Part shown: piece after piece, positions 7,452 through 15,316 of the stretch | Numbering within the stretch: position 1 is the stretch's first letter | Layout of the letters: the number at the start of each line of letters is the position of its first letter | IMG/VR virus record: IMGVR_UViG_3300023179_008117 | Coordinates: 1-20,601 of that record | DNA from: a virus | DNA: 20,601 nt | Strand: one strand, 5' to 3' | Position numbers and translations under genes: made by a program | Notes under the pieces: generated by a model | The model's database searches: none | What the model was told of the DNA's origin: nothing | Seen by the model: the letters and a program-made list of their open reading frames with translations, nothing else

Positions 7452-7936
7452 CGCTTCGCCTCCTTGCTTTCTTCCCATGGGAGGTCGTCCTCCAGATCGG
7501 CGAACGGGTTAGCCATGGGATCAGCCGTTGGCGCCATACCGCGCACCGGCGGAAACTTGGTCGTCTCGTGGTGCTCGACCATCGCCTCGGTGTAGCAGGT
7601 GACGATCGCGTCGACCACCTGCATCGCCTCGGCTTCGGAGTAGTGCCCCAGGGGCTTATCGAACCCGATTTCACTGGCCGCCTCGCCAAAGGACTTGAGG
7701 CACTTCCTCATTGCGCCCAGTTCGATGTCAGACGGATCGATCATGGCCACCTCCGTCTTGTCCTTGACGCCGTCCAGGACCCGCGTCCAGTTGCCGTAGA
7801 GCGCGTGGAACGCGTCCTGGCACCGGCGCGAGCAGAACACCCAGTCGATGGGGTAGCGCCGCGGGTGGCCAATGCCATGACGGTTGTCCGTATGGCCGTA
7901 CCCGCGCGCCTGTCGTGTGCAGACCCAGCATTTCAC
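7448..7936 (-). CDS. DUF6511-like zinc-ribbon protein
   Basis: A 162-residue protein whose N-terminus has two Cys pairs, CWVC at 3-6 and FCSRRC at about 34-39, a likely zinc site around the sequence HPRRYPIDWVFCSRRCQDAF. The pattern resembles DUF6511 of proteobacterial prophages. The middle is helical and the C-terminus acidic (PFADLEDDLPWEES). Function is unknown. It sits between the putative ssDNA-binding protein and the Cas4-like nuclease in a recombination operon, so a role as a nucleic-acid-binding accessory factor is an inference. A GAGGGGGAT Shine-Dalgarno precedes the ATG. Confidence 0.72.
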   Translation of the reverse strand: MKCWVCTRQARGYGHTDNRHGIGHPRRYPIDWVFCSRRCQDAFHALYGNWTRVLDGVKDKTEVAMIDPSDIELGAMRKCLKSFGEAASEIGFDKPLGHYSEAEAMQVVDAIVTCYTEAMVEHHETTKFPPVRGMAPTADPMANPFADLEDDLPWEESKEAKR

Positions 7937-7945
7937 GTATCCCCC

Positions 7946-8581
7946 TCACTGAGCCCAGGCCGGTTTCCCGGGCGCGGTGGGGCGTTGTGTGACGGCCGCA
8001 GCCGCTGGTGCGCCCGTGGGGGCCTGGGAGGCGAACGACGCAGCCGTGGGCCGCGTAGGCGCTCCAGTGGCGCCGGCTCCGCCGGTGCCCCGTGCATAGT
8101 CGGGATGGTCCGGCTCGACGGCGAGCTTCACCACGTTTTTCAGCTCGCCGCGGCCGCCCTTCTCGACATCGATGCGCGCGACAAACTCGAGCCCGTCCAA
8201 CTCATGAAAGCCCGCAATGCGGCGGGCAGCAGCGGCCTGCGGCGAGTTGTCCTGAGGCCGGATGTTGCGAGCGCTGTTGAGCGCGGCGCGCACGAAAGTG
8301 CGGCCCATATTTCCCCAGTTCGGACCCTTGGGGCTTTGCAAGCCAATGTTTGACCACATCTTGCGACGGGCGAATTCGCCCTCGAGGATCACGAACTCGC
8401 AGGACAGGTAGACCGAGCCGGTCTCGAAGCTCTGGGTGGCGTAGCCACCGTTCCAGCCCTGCGCCGGGTCATCGAAGCCACCGGGTTTGATGGTCATGCG
8501 GACACGGGCAACCGTGCCCTTGGGGATCGGGTCGAAGGTTTGCTGCTGTTCGGCATCGTTGAAATCGTTCCAGGCGGACAT
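7946..8581 (-). CDS. DUF669-like putative phage ssDNA-binding protein
   Basis: A 211-residue protein. It opens WNDFNDAEQQQTFDPIPKGT, then has an OB-fold-like core with LSCEFVILEGEFARRKMWSN at about 70-90, echoing the DUF669 pattern of a beta-strand followed by LEGEYAGRKxWxN. The C-terminal third is Ala/Pro/Thr-rich and disordered, ending KPAWAQ, as in many ssDNA-binding proteins. DUF669 proteins commonly neighbour Sak4-type recombinases, and here the Sak4-like gene is immediately upstream. It would coat ssDNA during annealing or strand exchange. ATG 8581 follows AAGGAGT; upstream in-frame codons belong to the previous gene's region. Confidence 0.7.
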   Translation of the reverse strand: MSAWNDFNDAEQQQTFDPIPKGTVARVRMTIKPGGFDDPAQGWNGGYATQSFETGSVYLSCEFVILEGEFARRKMWSNIGLQSPKGPNWGNMGRTFVRAALNSARNIRPQDNSPQAAAARRIAGFHELDGLEFVARIDVEKGGRGELKNVVKLAVEPDHPDYARGTGGAGATGAPTRPTAASFASQAPTGAPAAAAVTQRPTAPGKPAWAQ

Positions 8582-8585
8582 GGGG

Positions 8586-9404
8586 TTACTCCTTGTTTGA
8601 TTGGGTGTGGGTGGCGGCGGCGCACTTGTCGATGAGCGCGCGCAGATCGGGGGGCTCCAGCAGATCGAGCTGGCCGGAGCGGTCCTTGGCGGGGAAGCCA
8701 TAGGGATTCATGGTTTGGGTAACGAAGGCGCGGTAGGACGAGCTGTCCTCGGCCTTGATCTCGGCGAGCGTCACGACCTCATCGACGATGCCTGGCAACT
8801 CAGCTGCAGTCTTGGCACCTTCGATCTGCGGCACGAATACCTTGCGGTTGAAGTCATCCATGCGCTCGTCGAGAATCGAGACGAACACGACGTGCTTGCC
8901 GCGTGCGTGCTGCAGGTGCATGAGCGCGCCCAACATCTCGGTGCCGAGCAGGCCGTAGGCGCCGCGCGTATCGGGCTTGCCGGTACGCTCGGACATCGCC
9001 TGCGGTTGGGCCTTGGCCCAGATCAGCGCCAGGCGCGCAAGAACGGTGATGCTGTCGACGAAGTAGGTGTCGTATTTGGCCAGCTGAGCCGGATCTCCAT
9101 AGCGCTCGCAGACATGCTGGTAGTGCGCCTCCGAATACGGCGACTCGGGAGGCAGCGCCAGATTGGGGCCGGCCAGAAACACCACCAGGTCACGGAACTC
9201 GGGCCAGGTGGCCGGGCGGACGCAGTCGCCACGCCAGTCCTTGACGGCAAGATCGCCGGCTTCGAGATCGACAAAGAGCGTGGTCGCCTCAGGCAGCGTT
9301 TTGAGCTGAGTGGTCTTGCCGATGCCGCTTTTGCCGAGTAGCACCAACTTGACGCCCTTCTTCTCGCGCAGCCGCTGGTCTGCAGTAATGATCGGAAGTG
9401 CCAT
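8586..9404 (-). CDS. Sak4-like RecA-fold ATPase (phage recombinase)
   Basis: A 272-residue P-loop ATPase. Walker A is GKSGIGKTT at 24-32, followed by TTLFVDLEAGDLAVKDW, a pattern typical of phage RecA-like 'ATP-binding' proteins (Sak4 group). A Walker B-like TYFVDSITVLARLAL follows. Sak4 proteins promote single-strand annealing with a partner ssDNA-binding protein, and the DUF669-like gene follows four bases downstream. ATG 9404 was preferred to GTG 9407 because AAGGAGG is then seven bases away. The stop of the BRO gene overlaps the start. Confidence 0.82.
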   Translation of the reverse strand: MALPIITADQRLREKKGVKLVLLGKSGIGKTTQLKTLPEATTLFVDLEAGDLAVKDWRGDCVRPATWPEFRDLVVFLAGPNLALPPESPYSEAHYQHVCERYGDPAQLAKYDTYFVDSITVLARLALIWAKAQPQAMSERTGKPDTRGAYGLLGTEMLGALMHLQHARGKHVVFVSILDERMDDFNRKVFVPQIEGAKTAAELPGIVDEVVTLAEIKAEDSSSYRAFVTQTMNPYGFPAKDRSGQLDLLEPPDLRALIDKCAAATHTQSNKE

Positions 9405-10159
9405 CACGCCACCTCCTTGAGCTGCTCGACGACCGCCGGATTCCAGAGAATCTGGTAGCCGCTGTGACCGTTACGTGAAAACGGCATGGCCTCGGCCCAC
9501 GCCTTGCCGGCGTCGGTGAGTTCCCATTCGTCGCGCTCGTTACGGAACTGGAATCCGAGGGTTGCGAGGCGCTGGTTGGTGGCCTTGGCAGATGACCCGG
9601 CCAACTTTCCCAGCTGCGTCGCGTTGTGCGAGCAGGTGGGCTCATTGGCAGCCGGCAGCGCACGGCGCAGCGTCTCGATCACCAACCCGGTGTTTTCCTG
9701 GATGCAGGTGAGCGTGGCCGCCATGGCGATGCCGGCTTTCACGCCCGGCACCTTGGCAACGGCGTCACCGATCAACAGGAGGGAGGAGACCCGATCCTGA
9801 GTCGGAGCCGGCAGGGCTGCCACCGGGGTCGCTGAGTAGGCGCCGGTCTTGCGGATCGAGGGGAGGACCTCGCTGGTGACCCAGCGCTTGAATCGCTTCG
9901 CGGCGTCCTTGGTACTGCCGAGGATCAGCGCGTACAAGCCGGACTCGTTGACATGGTTCTGCCTCTGGCGTCCGCCCGGGGTAAGGGTGTCCAGTTTCTG
10001 GACGTCCTCTGAATCCACATGGCTGTCGAGTGCTTGCCGTGGGTTACCGAGCTCCAGAGCAGCACAAGCGTCGCTGGCGTTGAACCAAGGCTGGCCGACC
10101 TCATCGACCTGCACACGCAGGGCGTGGGATTCGAATTGGAAGGGAATGAGGGTGCTCAT
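9404..10159 (-). CDS. BRO-N domain phage antirepressor-like protein
   Basis: A 251-residue protein. Residues 1-105 match the BRO-N/Bro family, including VGQPWFNASDACAALELGNP, the LTPGGRQRQNHVNESGLYAL motif, and RFKRWVTSEVLPSIRKTGAY. The C-terminal part, about 170-250, has a helix-turn-helix-like ATQLGKLAGSSAKATNQRLA and GNHSGYQ-type end as in phage antirepressors. Such proteins bind DNA and relieve repression of lytic genes. It lies in the early operon, well placed to act against a repressor encoded by the XRE-ImmA operon; that link is inferred. A GAAGGA site precedes ATG 10159. Confidence 0.85.
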   Translation of the reverse strand: MSTLIPFQFESHALRVQVDEVGQPWFNASDACAALELGNPRQALDSHVDSEDVQKLDTLTPGGRQRQNHVNESGLYALILGSTKDAAKRFKRWVTSEVLPSIRKTGAYSATPVAALPAPTQDRVSSLLLIGDAVAKVPGVKAGIAMAATLTCIQENTGLVIETLRRALPAANEPTCSHNATQLGKLAGSSAKATNQRLATLGFQFRNERDEWELTDAGKAWAEAMPFSRNGHSGYQILWNPAVVEQLKEVA

Positions 10160-10161
10160 GA

Positions 10162-10443
10162 TCATTCCTTCCACGCGATATCAGTCATCCGGTCCGCACC
10201 GAGCGCGCCGGATTTGCGGGCGTTCTGGTACAGATCCTCGATCGCCGAGCGACGGCGGCTGACGATGGATTGCTCCTCGGATGCCAGTTGGAGGGCAAAC
10301 GCCAACTCATCGACGGTTGCCTTCTCAGTGGGGACGGAGACCTCCTCACCGGCGCGGTTGCGATAGCGGATTTCGTCGGGCAGGTGATCCGCATAAAAAG
10401 AGCCGACGCGTTTGCGCAGGACAAGCTTGTTCAGAAATTTCAT
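10162..10443 (-). CDS. Hypothetical phage protein
   Basis: A 93-residue, mostly helical protein with no family recognised. It has a basic N-terminus (MKFLNKLVLRKRVGSFYADH), a central DEIRYRNRAGEEVSVPTE and a long charged helix with SRRRSAIEDLYQNARKSG. It lies two bases before the BRO gene, with its ribosome-binding site (GAGGAC) inside the end of the previous gene, so it is translationally coupled in the early operon. Confidence 0.6.
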   Translation of the reverse strand: MKFLNKLVLRKRVGSFYADHLPDEIRYRNRAGEEVSVPTEKATVDELAFALQLASEEQSIVSRRRSAIEDLYQNARKSGALGADRMTDIAWKE

Positions 10444-10446
10444 GAT

Positions 10447-10926
10447 TCAGTCCTCGGATTCGGCGGTCAGGTCATAGGAGGCCTTGCCGGGTTTGACGGT
10501 GCGGGCGGCTGCAAACTGTTCGCGCAGCGCCGTGGGCCAGTTGGTGAAGCGGGACTCCGGTACGCTGAACTCGACGTCCAGGTAGTCCTCGATGCGATCG
10601 CCGCTGGCAGCAATGCGCTTGGCCATCTCTGCCAGTTGCTTCTGATCCCAGGTGACGCGTTTGGGCGTGTCGACCGTGACGCGGATCGGTCCGTCCTGGA
10701 AATGGACGGTGCCGAAGTCCTTGCCAGCCTCGGATCGGGCTGTCCGCTCCTGTTCGGCGTACCGGCGCTTCATTGCGTTGTGGGTTTTGGCTTGCGCCTT
10801 TTTGACCCACTCGACCAGCTGTGCGAGGTTGAAATGAATTTCGCGCAGCTGTTCAGCGGGCAACGCTGCCAGGTCGGCCTCCGTCATTGCGGTCAGCCGG
10901 TCAGGGAAAATGGTGATGTCGGTCAT
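10447..10926 (-). CDS. Hypothetical phage early protein
   Basis: A 159-residue protein of unknown function. The first half is helical and charged (ALPAEQLREIHFNLAQLVEW then KKAQAKTHNAMKRRYAEQER), a possible coiled coil. The second half has VHFQDGPIRVTVDTPKRVTW, a short beta-rich unit seen in small conserved proteins of proteobacterial prophages. ATG 10926 has a GAGGGGAT site; the in-frame upstream start at 10941 would overlap the HTH gene and lose the site. No catalytic motif was recognised. Confidence 0.6.
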   Translation of the reverse strand: MTDITIFPDRLTAMTEADLAALPAEQLREIHFNLAQLVEWVKKAQAKTHNAMKRRYAEQERTARSEAGKDFGTVHFQDGPIRVTVDTPKRVTWDQKQLAEMAKRIAASGDRIEDYLDVEFSVPESRFTNWPTALREQFAAARTVKPGKASYDLTAESED

Positions 10927-10937
10927 GACCATCCCCC

Positions 10938-11201
10938 TCACTGGTACGCACGAGCGGAGGTCGAATAGCGAGAGACCCGCCGTTCGAAGGCCTCAACTTC
11001 GGCGATCAGGTAGGTGACCCGGGCGCCGAGCTTGCAGAAGACGGGGCCAAGATGCTCTTGGCGCCAGCGGCGCAGGGTCTTGACGGAAAGCCCCCAGCGT
11101 GCGGCGAGCTCGTTCTCGTCGAGGGCGATGCGCGTTGCACCATCCGGGAGGGGCCGGATCAGATTCCGACTGGGTTGAATAGGTGGGGCTTGGTTTTGCA
11201 T
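10938..11201 (-). CDS. AlpA/MerR-like HTH protein, first gene of early operon
   Basis: An 87-residue DNA-binding protein. Its core, ENELAARWGLSVKTLRRWRQ then GPVFCKLGARVTYLIAEVEA, is the classic winged helix of the excisionase/AlpA helix-turn-helix group. ATG 11201 was chosen because AAGGAG then sits eight bases upstream; GTG 11210 would overlap that site. It heads the early operon, directly after a repeat-rich leader, and could be an excisionase for the serine recombinase or an early regulator that binds the upstream repeats. The role is not decided by sequence. Confidence 0.75.
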   Translation of the reverse strand: MQNQAPPIQPSRNLIRPLPDGATRIALDENELAARWGLSVKTLRRWRQEHLGPVFCKLGARVTYLIAEVEAFERRVSRYSTSARAYQ

Positions 11202-11203
11202 TT

Positions 11204-11230
11204 GGAGCACTCCTTTTGTTGAAGTGCTCC
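11204..11230 (-). repeat. Inverted repeat around the Shine-Dalgarno of the HTH gene
   Basis: GGAGCACT at 11204-11211 and AGTGCTCC at 11223-11230 are exact reverse complements with an 11-base loop. On the minus strand the AAGGAG ribosome-binding site lies half in the loop and half in the 3' arm. It could be an operator or an RNA hairpin that limits initiation of the first early gene. Confidence 0.65.
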
Positions 11231-11251
11231 TACTTTCTTGCAGCAGGGCTA

Positions 11252-11293
11252 GCGATATTTCGCAGCCTTCCCGCAGAAATTACGCAGAAATTA
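11252..11293. promoter_or_regulatory. Phased 11-bp CGCAG repeats plus a GCGA/TCGC dyad
   Basis: CGCAG occurs at 11261, 11272 and 11283, exactly 11 bp apart, and the second and third units are identical 11-mers (CGCAGAAATTA). A GCGA-TATT-TCGC dyad lies at 11252-11263. One-helical-turn spacing upstream of the early operon suggests binding sites for a regulator. No clear -35/-10 pair was found, so the promoter itself is not placed. Confidence 0.55.
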
Positions 11294-11307
11294 CAAGCGC
11301 CTGTTCC

Positions 11308-13638
11308 TCAGGTGGTTTCGGATTCCGCTGGCTCGTCGCCAGTTGCCTGCGCGGAACCCAAATAGTCGGGCTTGCCGATGTTCAGTTCCCAAACACGAGG
11401 CTTGTCGTTGCCATCGGCACCACGGAAGTAGGTCTGCCATTCCGGTGCGCCACGGAACAATTCGGCCATCGTGCGGAATGAGACGCCCGACGCAACTTCG
11501 ATCTGCGCCTTGGTCCATTTGCGCCGTCCGGTTGTCCAGCTATTGACGAAGACTTCGACAACGTCGAGCCAGTCCTTTTTGGTCAACGTCCATGGGTCGG
11601 GCCACGGTCCGTGCAGCGTGCCGCTGCGCGCGTCGTCCTTGATCAGGCGCGGGGTATCAGTTGTCGTGGCCTCGGTTTGACGACGACGGATTTCGGCTTC
11701 GACCGGCGCCAGGTCAATCACAACCTTCCCGTTGACGTCCTTGGCAAGCGTATCCAGTGACACGACTATGCCGGGCCCCAAGTAGCGACGCGGCCGACCC
11801 ACCGTTGTCGACAATACGACGGTGAGGCCAAGGTTGGATTGCCGCAGCTTGGTATCCAGCTTGTTGGCGTGTTTAGGTTCCCACAGCTGGGACACCAGCG
11901 CCACCGGTATTCGCTGATCGCCCATCCGGTAGTTGCCGAGCACATAGGGCTCCTCGTCATCCACCGTCAACGGGATGTCGATCAGTTGTGACCGGAGCAG
12001 TTCGTCGAGCCGCTCGCGCAAGTACCCCTTGCTGATGTCGTAGCGGCAGAGATCTCCTTCGGTCAGATCGTAGCGCTCGCTGCTGAGGTCATCCACCGCC
12101 GAAGTGCTCTTGCTATTGAAGCTAACTTTTAGTCGGCGGAACCCCTGTTGGCCATCGTCATCCTCGACTGGGACGGTGATGTAGTCACCCGGAGCCTTTT
12201 GCCTGAGCAAACCTTTACTCACCAGATCGGCGGCGGTCAGTCCGAGTGCCACAAGCAGATGTCCATCGACCTCATGGCCCGCCAGATCGAGCAGCTTCAT
12301 CTCAGCGCGGAACAGAGCAAGGTCGGCGCCGACCTTAGCCGGTTCGACACGCTTCATCACGCCCAGTGAAGTCAGGATGTCCTCACCGCATTGGCGCAGG
12401 CGTGGATCAGGCAAGTTCAGCAGATTGCACGAACCCCGGTGATCTACCGTGATGTCAAGTGCGCGCGAATCCTGCTCGCCGTCGAAACGGATCGAAAACG
12501 ACAGCTTCACCTCGATCACGGAACGGCAGCTGGACAACGGGTTGTGGTCGCCGAAATGCTTGTCGGACACGCTCCAGACGCTGTCGCTATTCGCCATCGC
12601 AAAAGTGACGCTGTGCCGTGTATGCCCTAGGGTCACGGTGATCGACGAAATCCATGCGTCCAGGATCACAGCACCCTTAGCGGTTGCGGAGCGCAGGTTG
12701 AACGAGCGCTTGAACATGCCCAGCTCGTAGCTGATGGCCCCGACAGGCTGCTTCGAGAGCGGCTTGTCGAATCCGACCGCGACGAAGCGATCCGCGAGGC
12801 GTTGCGCCGTGCCGCGCTTGTCCGAGAGCACGTGCACCTTGTTCGCGGCCGGGTCGTACACCAGCGTCGCTTCCAGTGCGGGTGTGAAGACCAGGAGATC
12901 ACGTCGACGATCCTTCATCTGCCGCAGCAGCTTCATCTTTCCGGGGTGATAGACGACCAGATAGTGCATGCGTCGCTTGGCGGCCGCATCGCCTTCGTCC
13001 ATCTCGAAGTGAATCAGCTCGCAGTTCTGCTTGGCCTCGTAGTCCAGCTCGAGGATTTCGCCCACGCCTTCGTGCAGTTTTTTCTCGACTTCCGGCGTCC
13101 ACTGGAAGTCGCGCCCATCGCCGTCGCGCACCGTGAACCCCAGGAACTTCTTGTGCCCGTGGAAATGGTGAGTCAGGTAGATGGTCTCGATCTGGTCGAA
13201 AACGCGCGACGCCTTGACGTGCAACCAGATCAGCCGGGTCATCGCATCCGCCGACTTGTCGAAGGTGGCGATCTCCGCGTGCTGTTCGAATTCCAGTTCC
13301 CGGTAGGCGTGCTCCAGCATTTCCTCGGTACGGAATCGGACGAGCTGGAGGAGTCGAACGGCCTCCTGATCGGCAATGGTGATGTCCTCGCGCCTGATCT
13401 TGAGGATGTGCTCGCGCAGCGCCGCGCGCGCCTGATCGTCAGGCAGGGACGCATCGATGCCGCTGAGCATGGTGAACTTGTCGACCTGCGCCAGCAGCTG
13501 GAGCGAGGTGACGGTTGCCGATTCGATCAGCTCGGCGATGTGCTTGTTGTTCTTGTGAGACTTCTGGGCCACTCGATGCTCCTTGGATTGATGCTGAGTG
13601 GCCTTCCTCGCTTCGGCACCGTCAGCGCGGTTCGACAT
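11308..13638 (-). CDS. Large protein of unknown family, third gene of ImmA-PIN operon
   Basis: A 776-residue protein; no family was recognised and there is no obvious signal peptide or membrane segment. The N-terminal ~130 residues are helical and charged (HILKIRREDITIADQEAVRL). The middle, about 150-450, looks beta-rich, with LIHFEMDEGDAAAKRRMHYL and SVIEVKLSFSIRFDGEQDSR. The C-terminal ~100 residues look like a winged helix (RKWTKAQIEVASGVSFRTMA). ATG 13638 directly follows the PIN gene stop; a GTG at 13572 has a better AAGGAG site six bases upstream, giving 754 residues. Its place behind an XRE-ImmA regulator and a PIN nuclease suggests a sensor or effector partner. No Walker, nuclease or kinase motif was seen. 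Confidence 0.85.
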   Translation of the reverse strand: MSNRADGAEARKATQHQSKEHRVAQKSHKNNKHIAELIESATVTSLQLLAQVDKFTMLSGIDASLPDDQARAALREHILKIRREDITIADQEAVRLLQLVRFRTEEMLEHAYRELEFEQHAEIATFDKSADAMTRLIWLHVKASRVFDQIETIYLTHHFHGHKKFLGFTVRDGDGRDFQWTPEVEKKLHEGVGEILELDYEAKQNCELIHFEMDEGDAAAKRRMHYLVVYHPGKMKLLRQMKDRRRDLLVFTPALEATLVYDPAANKVHVLSDKRGTAQRLADRFVAVGFDKPLSKQPVGAISYELGMFKRSFNLRSATAKGAVILDAWISSITVTLGHTRHSVTFAMANSDSVWSVSDKHFGDHNPLSSCRSVIEVKLSFSIRFDGEQDSRALDITVDHRGSCNLLNLPDPRLRQCGEDILTSLGVMKRVEPAKVGADLALFRAEMKLLDLAGHEVDGHLLVALGLTAADLVSKGLLRQKAPGDYITVPVEDDDGQQGFRRLKVSFNSKSTSAVDDLSSERYDLTEGDLCRYDISKGYLRERLDELLRSQLIDIPLTVDDEEPYVLGNYRMGDQRIPVALVSQLWEPKHANKLDTKLRQSNLGLTVVLSTTVGRPRRYLGPGIVVSLDTLAKDVNGKVVIDLAPVEAEIRRRQTEATTTDTPRLIKDDARSGTLHGPWPDPWTLTKKDWLDVVEVFVNSWTTGRRKWTKAQIEVASGVSFRTMAELFRGAPEWQTYFRGADGNDKPRVWELNIGKPDYLGSAQATGDEPAESETT

Positions 13639-14160
13639 TCACGGGATGATTCCCAACATGATCTTGGTCTTGATGCTGGACAACCAGTCCTCGCGGTACT
13701 GCAAGGCCAAAGCGTCGAGATTGACGCGACCGACGCCAGCCTTGCGGGCAAGGTCTTCCAGCGAGGTCATGCAGTTGAGCCAGCCCAGCCCATTCGATGC
13801 CACCATGGCCGCCTTGTCGGCGGTGGTCACGACGACGACGTTGCTGGGCAGGAGCTTGCTGGCATGGAGCCAGGCGAACAGGTGCTTTTCGCCGTCGTCC
13901 AGCGTCATGCAGCCGGGCTGGCTGGTGACCAGTGCGGCCAGATCCCTGCGAGTGACGGGATGCCGGGCCGTGACGCCCGCGTGCAGTTCAGCGGGCGTAA
14001 CCGCCACATGGCGTGAATCGGTGGGATCGCCGGTCAGCGTTTCCTCGATGCATTTCTCGACTGTCTCAATCGCGAAGTGGTTGCTGATGGCTTTCCAGCA
14101 TCCCGTTCGGAACGATTCGAGGATGACATTGGTATCCGCGAAAACTCGGATTTTCGGCAT
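13639..14160 (-). CDS. PIN-domain ribonuclease-like protein
   Basis: A 173-residue protein starting IRVFADTNVILESF, the hallmark of the PIN fold with Asp9. Further acidic positions fit the active site: Glu39/Glu40 in EKCIEETL, Asp88-Asp89-Gly-Glu91, and Asp115 in VVVVTTADKA. PIN domains cut RNA with bound Mg2+ or Mn2+ and are common toxins in toxin-antitoxin pairs. The gene starts 12 bases after the XRE-ImmA stop, with an AGGTGAG ribosome-binding site, and its stop touches the ATG of the 776-residue protein. It is longer than most VapC toxins (about 130 residues). Associations of XRE-ImmA with PIN-type partners are known; the large third protein is unusual. Confidence 0.85.
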   Translation of the reverse strand: MPKIRVFADTNVILESFRTGCWKAISNHFAIETVEKCIEETLTGDPTDSRHVAVTPAELHAGVTARHPVTRRDLAALVTSQPGCMTLDDGEKHLFAWLHASKLLPSNVVVVTTADKAAMVASNGLGWLNCMTSLEDLARKAGVGRVNLDALALQYREDWLSSIKTKIMLGIIP

Positions 14161-14172
14161 ACGGCGCTCACC

Positions 14173-15294
14173 TCATAGCTCGAACGGTGCGGTGAGGTCG
14201 TACTGAGCAAACAGCTCGGTCAACCCAGTCAGTCCAAGACCCATGGCCTTGGCAGCTTTGCGAGCCGACAGCCTTCCGTTTTCCAGAGCCTCGTGAAGCA
14301 TCTTCACGAGGGCGGGGGAGAACCGCTTTGGTGGGCCTGACAAAGATGGCCGCTGCTTCTCTTGCGAAAGGCTGCGCCTGGTGTCGTCACCGATGAGCTT
14401 GAGGTTGAACAATCGCCATGCCAGCGTGACGGGAGCGACCCGCAGCACCGCAGCGACTTCGCACAGGTGAGCAATATTGTCCCGATGCTCACGCTCGATC
14501 AACTTGTCTAGGGATGCGCGCGGCATCAGCAGCGCTGCGGCGAAACTGTTCGCCAACTGCTCGATTCGCTTGACCTTGATGCGTTCCTCGCTTGAGTTCG
14601 ATTCCCGATGATCCGGCTTCATCGCATCCCAAGTCAGTGCATGAAAGAGCTCGTGCGCTAGATCGAAATAACGCCGGGCTTCGCTCTCGTTGCGGTTGAT
14701 CAGGATGACACCCATCTCTTCAAGGTGACAGGTGGCACCCGAGATGGACTGACCATCGGCAGTGTCGACCGTATCGACGAACAGCACCGGAATGTCCAGC
14801 TCGCGCTCGATCTTGTCGATCAAGCCTTCGGCTGGAATGACGCCGAGATCCAGCTCGGCAACCAGACTTTCCGCGCGCTCCTGCGCGTCCTCGAAGGAGG
14901 ACTGCGAAGACAGCCGCAGGGTACGCTTGAGCACACTCGACCGGCTGTTCTGTTGTTCGCGCAACCAGCGAAGCAGGCCGATCCACTGACCAGCCTTGAG
15001 CTCAAACCCGTCCAGGCTGTCCTCTGGCACCTCTGGCGCGGCACGCCAGGAAAACTGCGCCTCGCCAGCGACGGCGAACGGGTCGATGAAAAACTCGATG
15101 TCGCAGTCAAGCAGGTCGGACAGCATCAACATCTCGTCGGGCTTGAGCGTGCGCTTGCCATTCTCGATGTCGGACACCGATTGGCGGTCATTGAGGCCGA
15201 GGCCTTGGGCGAGCTGATCCTGCGTCCATCCCTTAGCCTCGCGCGCCGCTTTGACGCGGTAGCCGATCAGCTTGTGGGAGATCTTTTCGAGCAT
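14173..15294 (-). CDS. XRE-family HTH / ImmA-IrrE metallopeptidase fusion
   Basis: A 373-residue regulator-protease. Residues 9-65 form an XRE helix-turn-helix (AREAKGWTQDQLAQGLGL then SVSDIENGKRTLKPDEML). The centre holds the ImmA/IrrE zinc site HELFH at 214-218, preceded by GVILINRNESEARRYFDLAH as in the family. The C-terminal region may add a second HTH-like helix pair. Such proteins act as antitoxins or as phage/ICE repressors inactivated or inactivating through proteolysis. ATG 15294 was chosen because AGGAGGTGA lies just before it; GTG 15303 is within that site. It heads the operon with the PIN and 776-residue genes and probably autoregulates through the adjacent TCTTGC operators. Confidence 0.93.
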   Translation of the reverse strand: MLEKISHKLIGYRVKAAREAKGWTQDQLAQGLGLNDRQSVSDIENGKRTLKPDEMLMLSDLLDCDIEFFIDPFAVAGEAQFSWRAAPEVPEDSLDGFELKAGQWIGLLRWLREQQNSRSSVLKRTLRLSSQSSFEDAQERAESLVAELDLGVIPAEGLIDKIERELDIPVLFVDTVDTADGQSISGATCHLEEMGVILINRNESEARRYFDLAHELFHALTWDAMKPDHRESNSSEERIKVKRIEQLANSFAAALLMPRASLDKLIEREHRDNIAHLCEVAAVLRVAPVTLAWRLFNLKLIGDDTRRSLSQEKQRPSLSGPPKRFSPALVKMLHEALENGRLSARKAAKAMGLGLTGLTELFAQYDLTAPFEL

Positions 15295-15316
15295 GGCAGT
15301 CACCTCCTAAACCTGC

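Noticed and set aside
12802-14016. 404-codon plus-strand ORF
   Set aside because: It is antisense to the 776-residue and PIN genes, has biased composition typical of a shadow frame, and crosses two well-supported genes.
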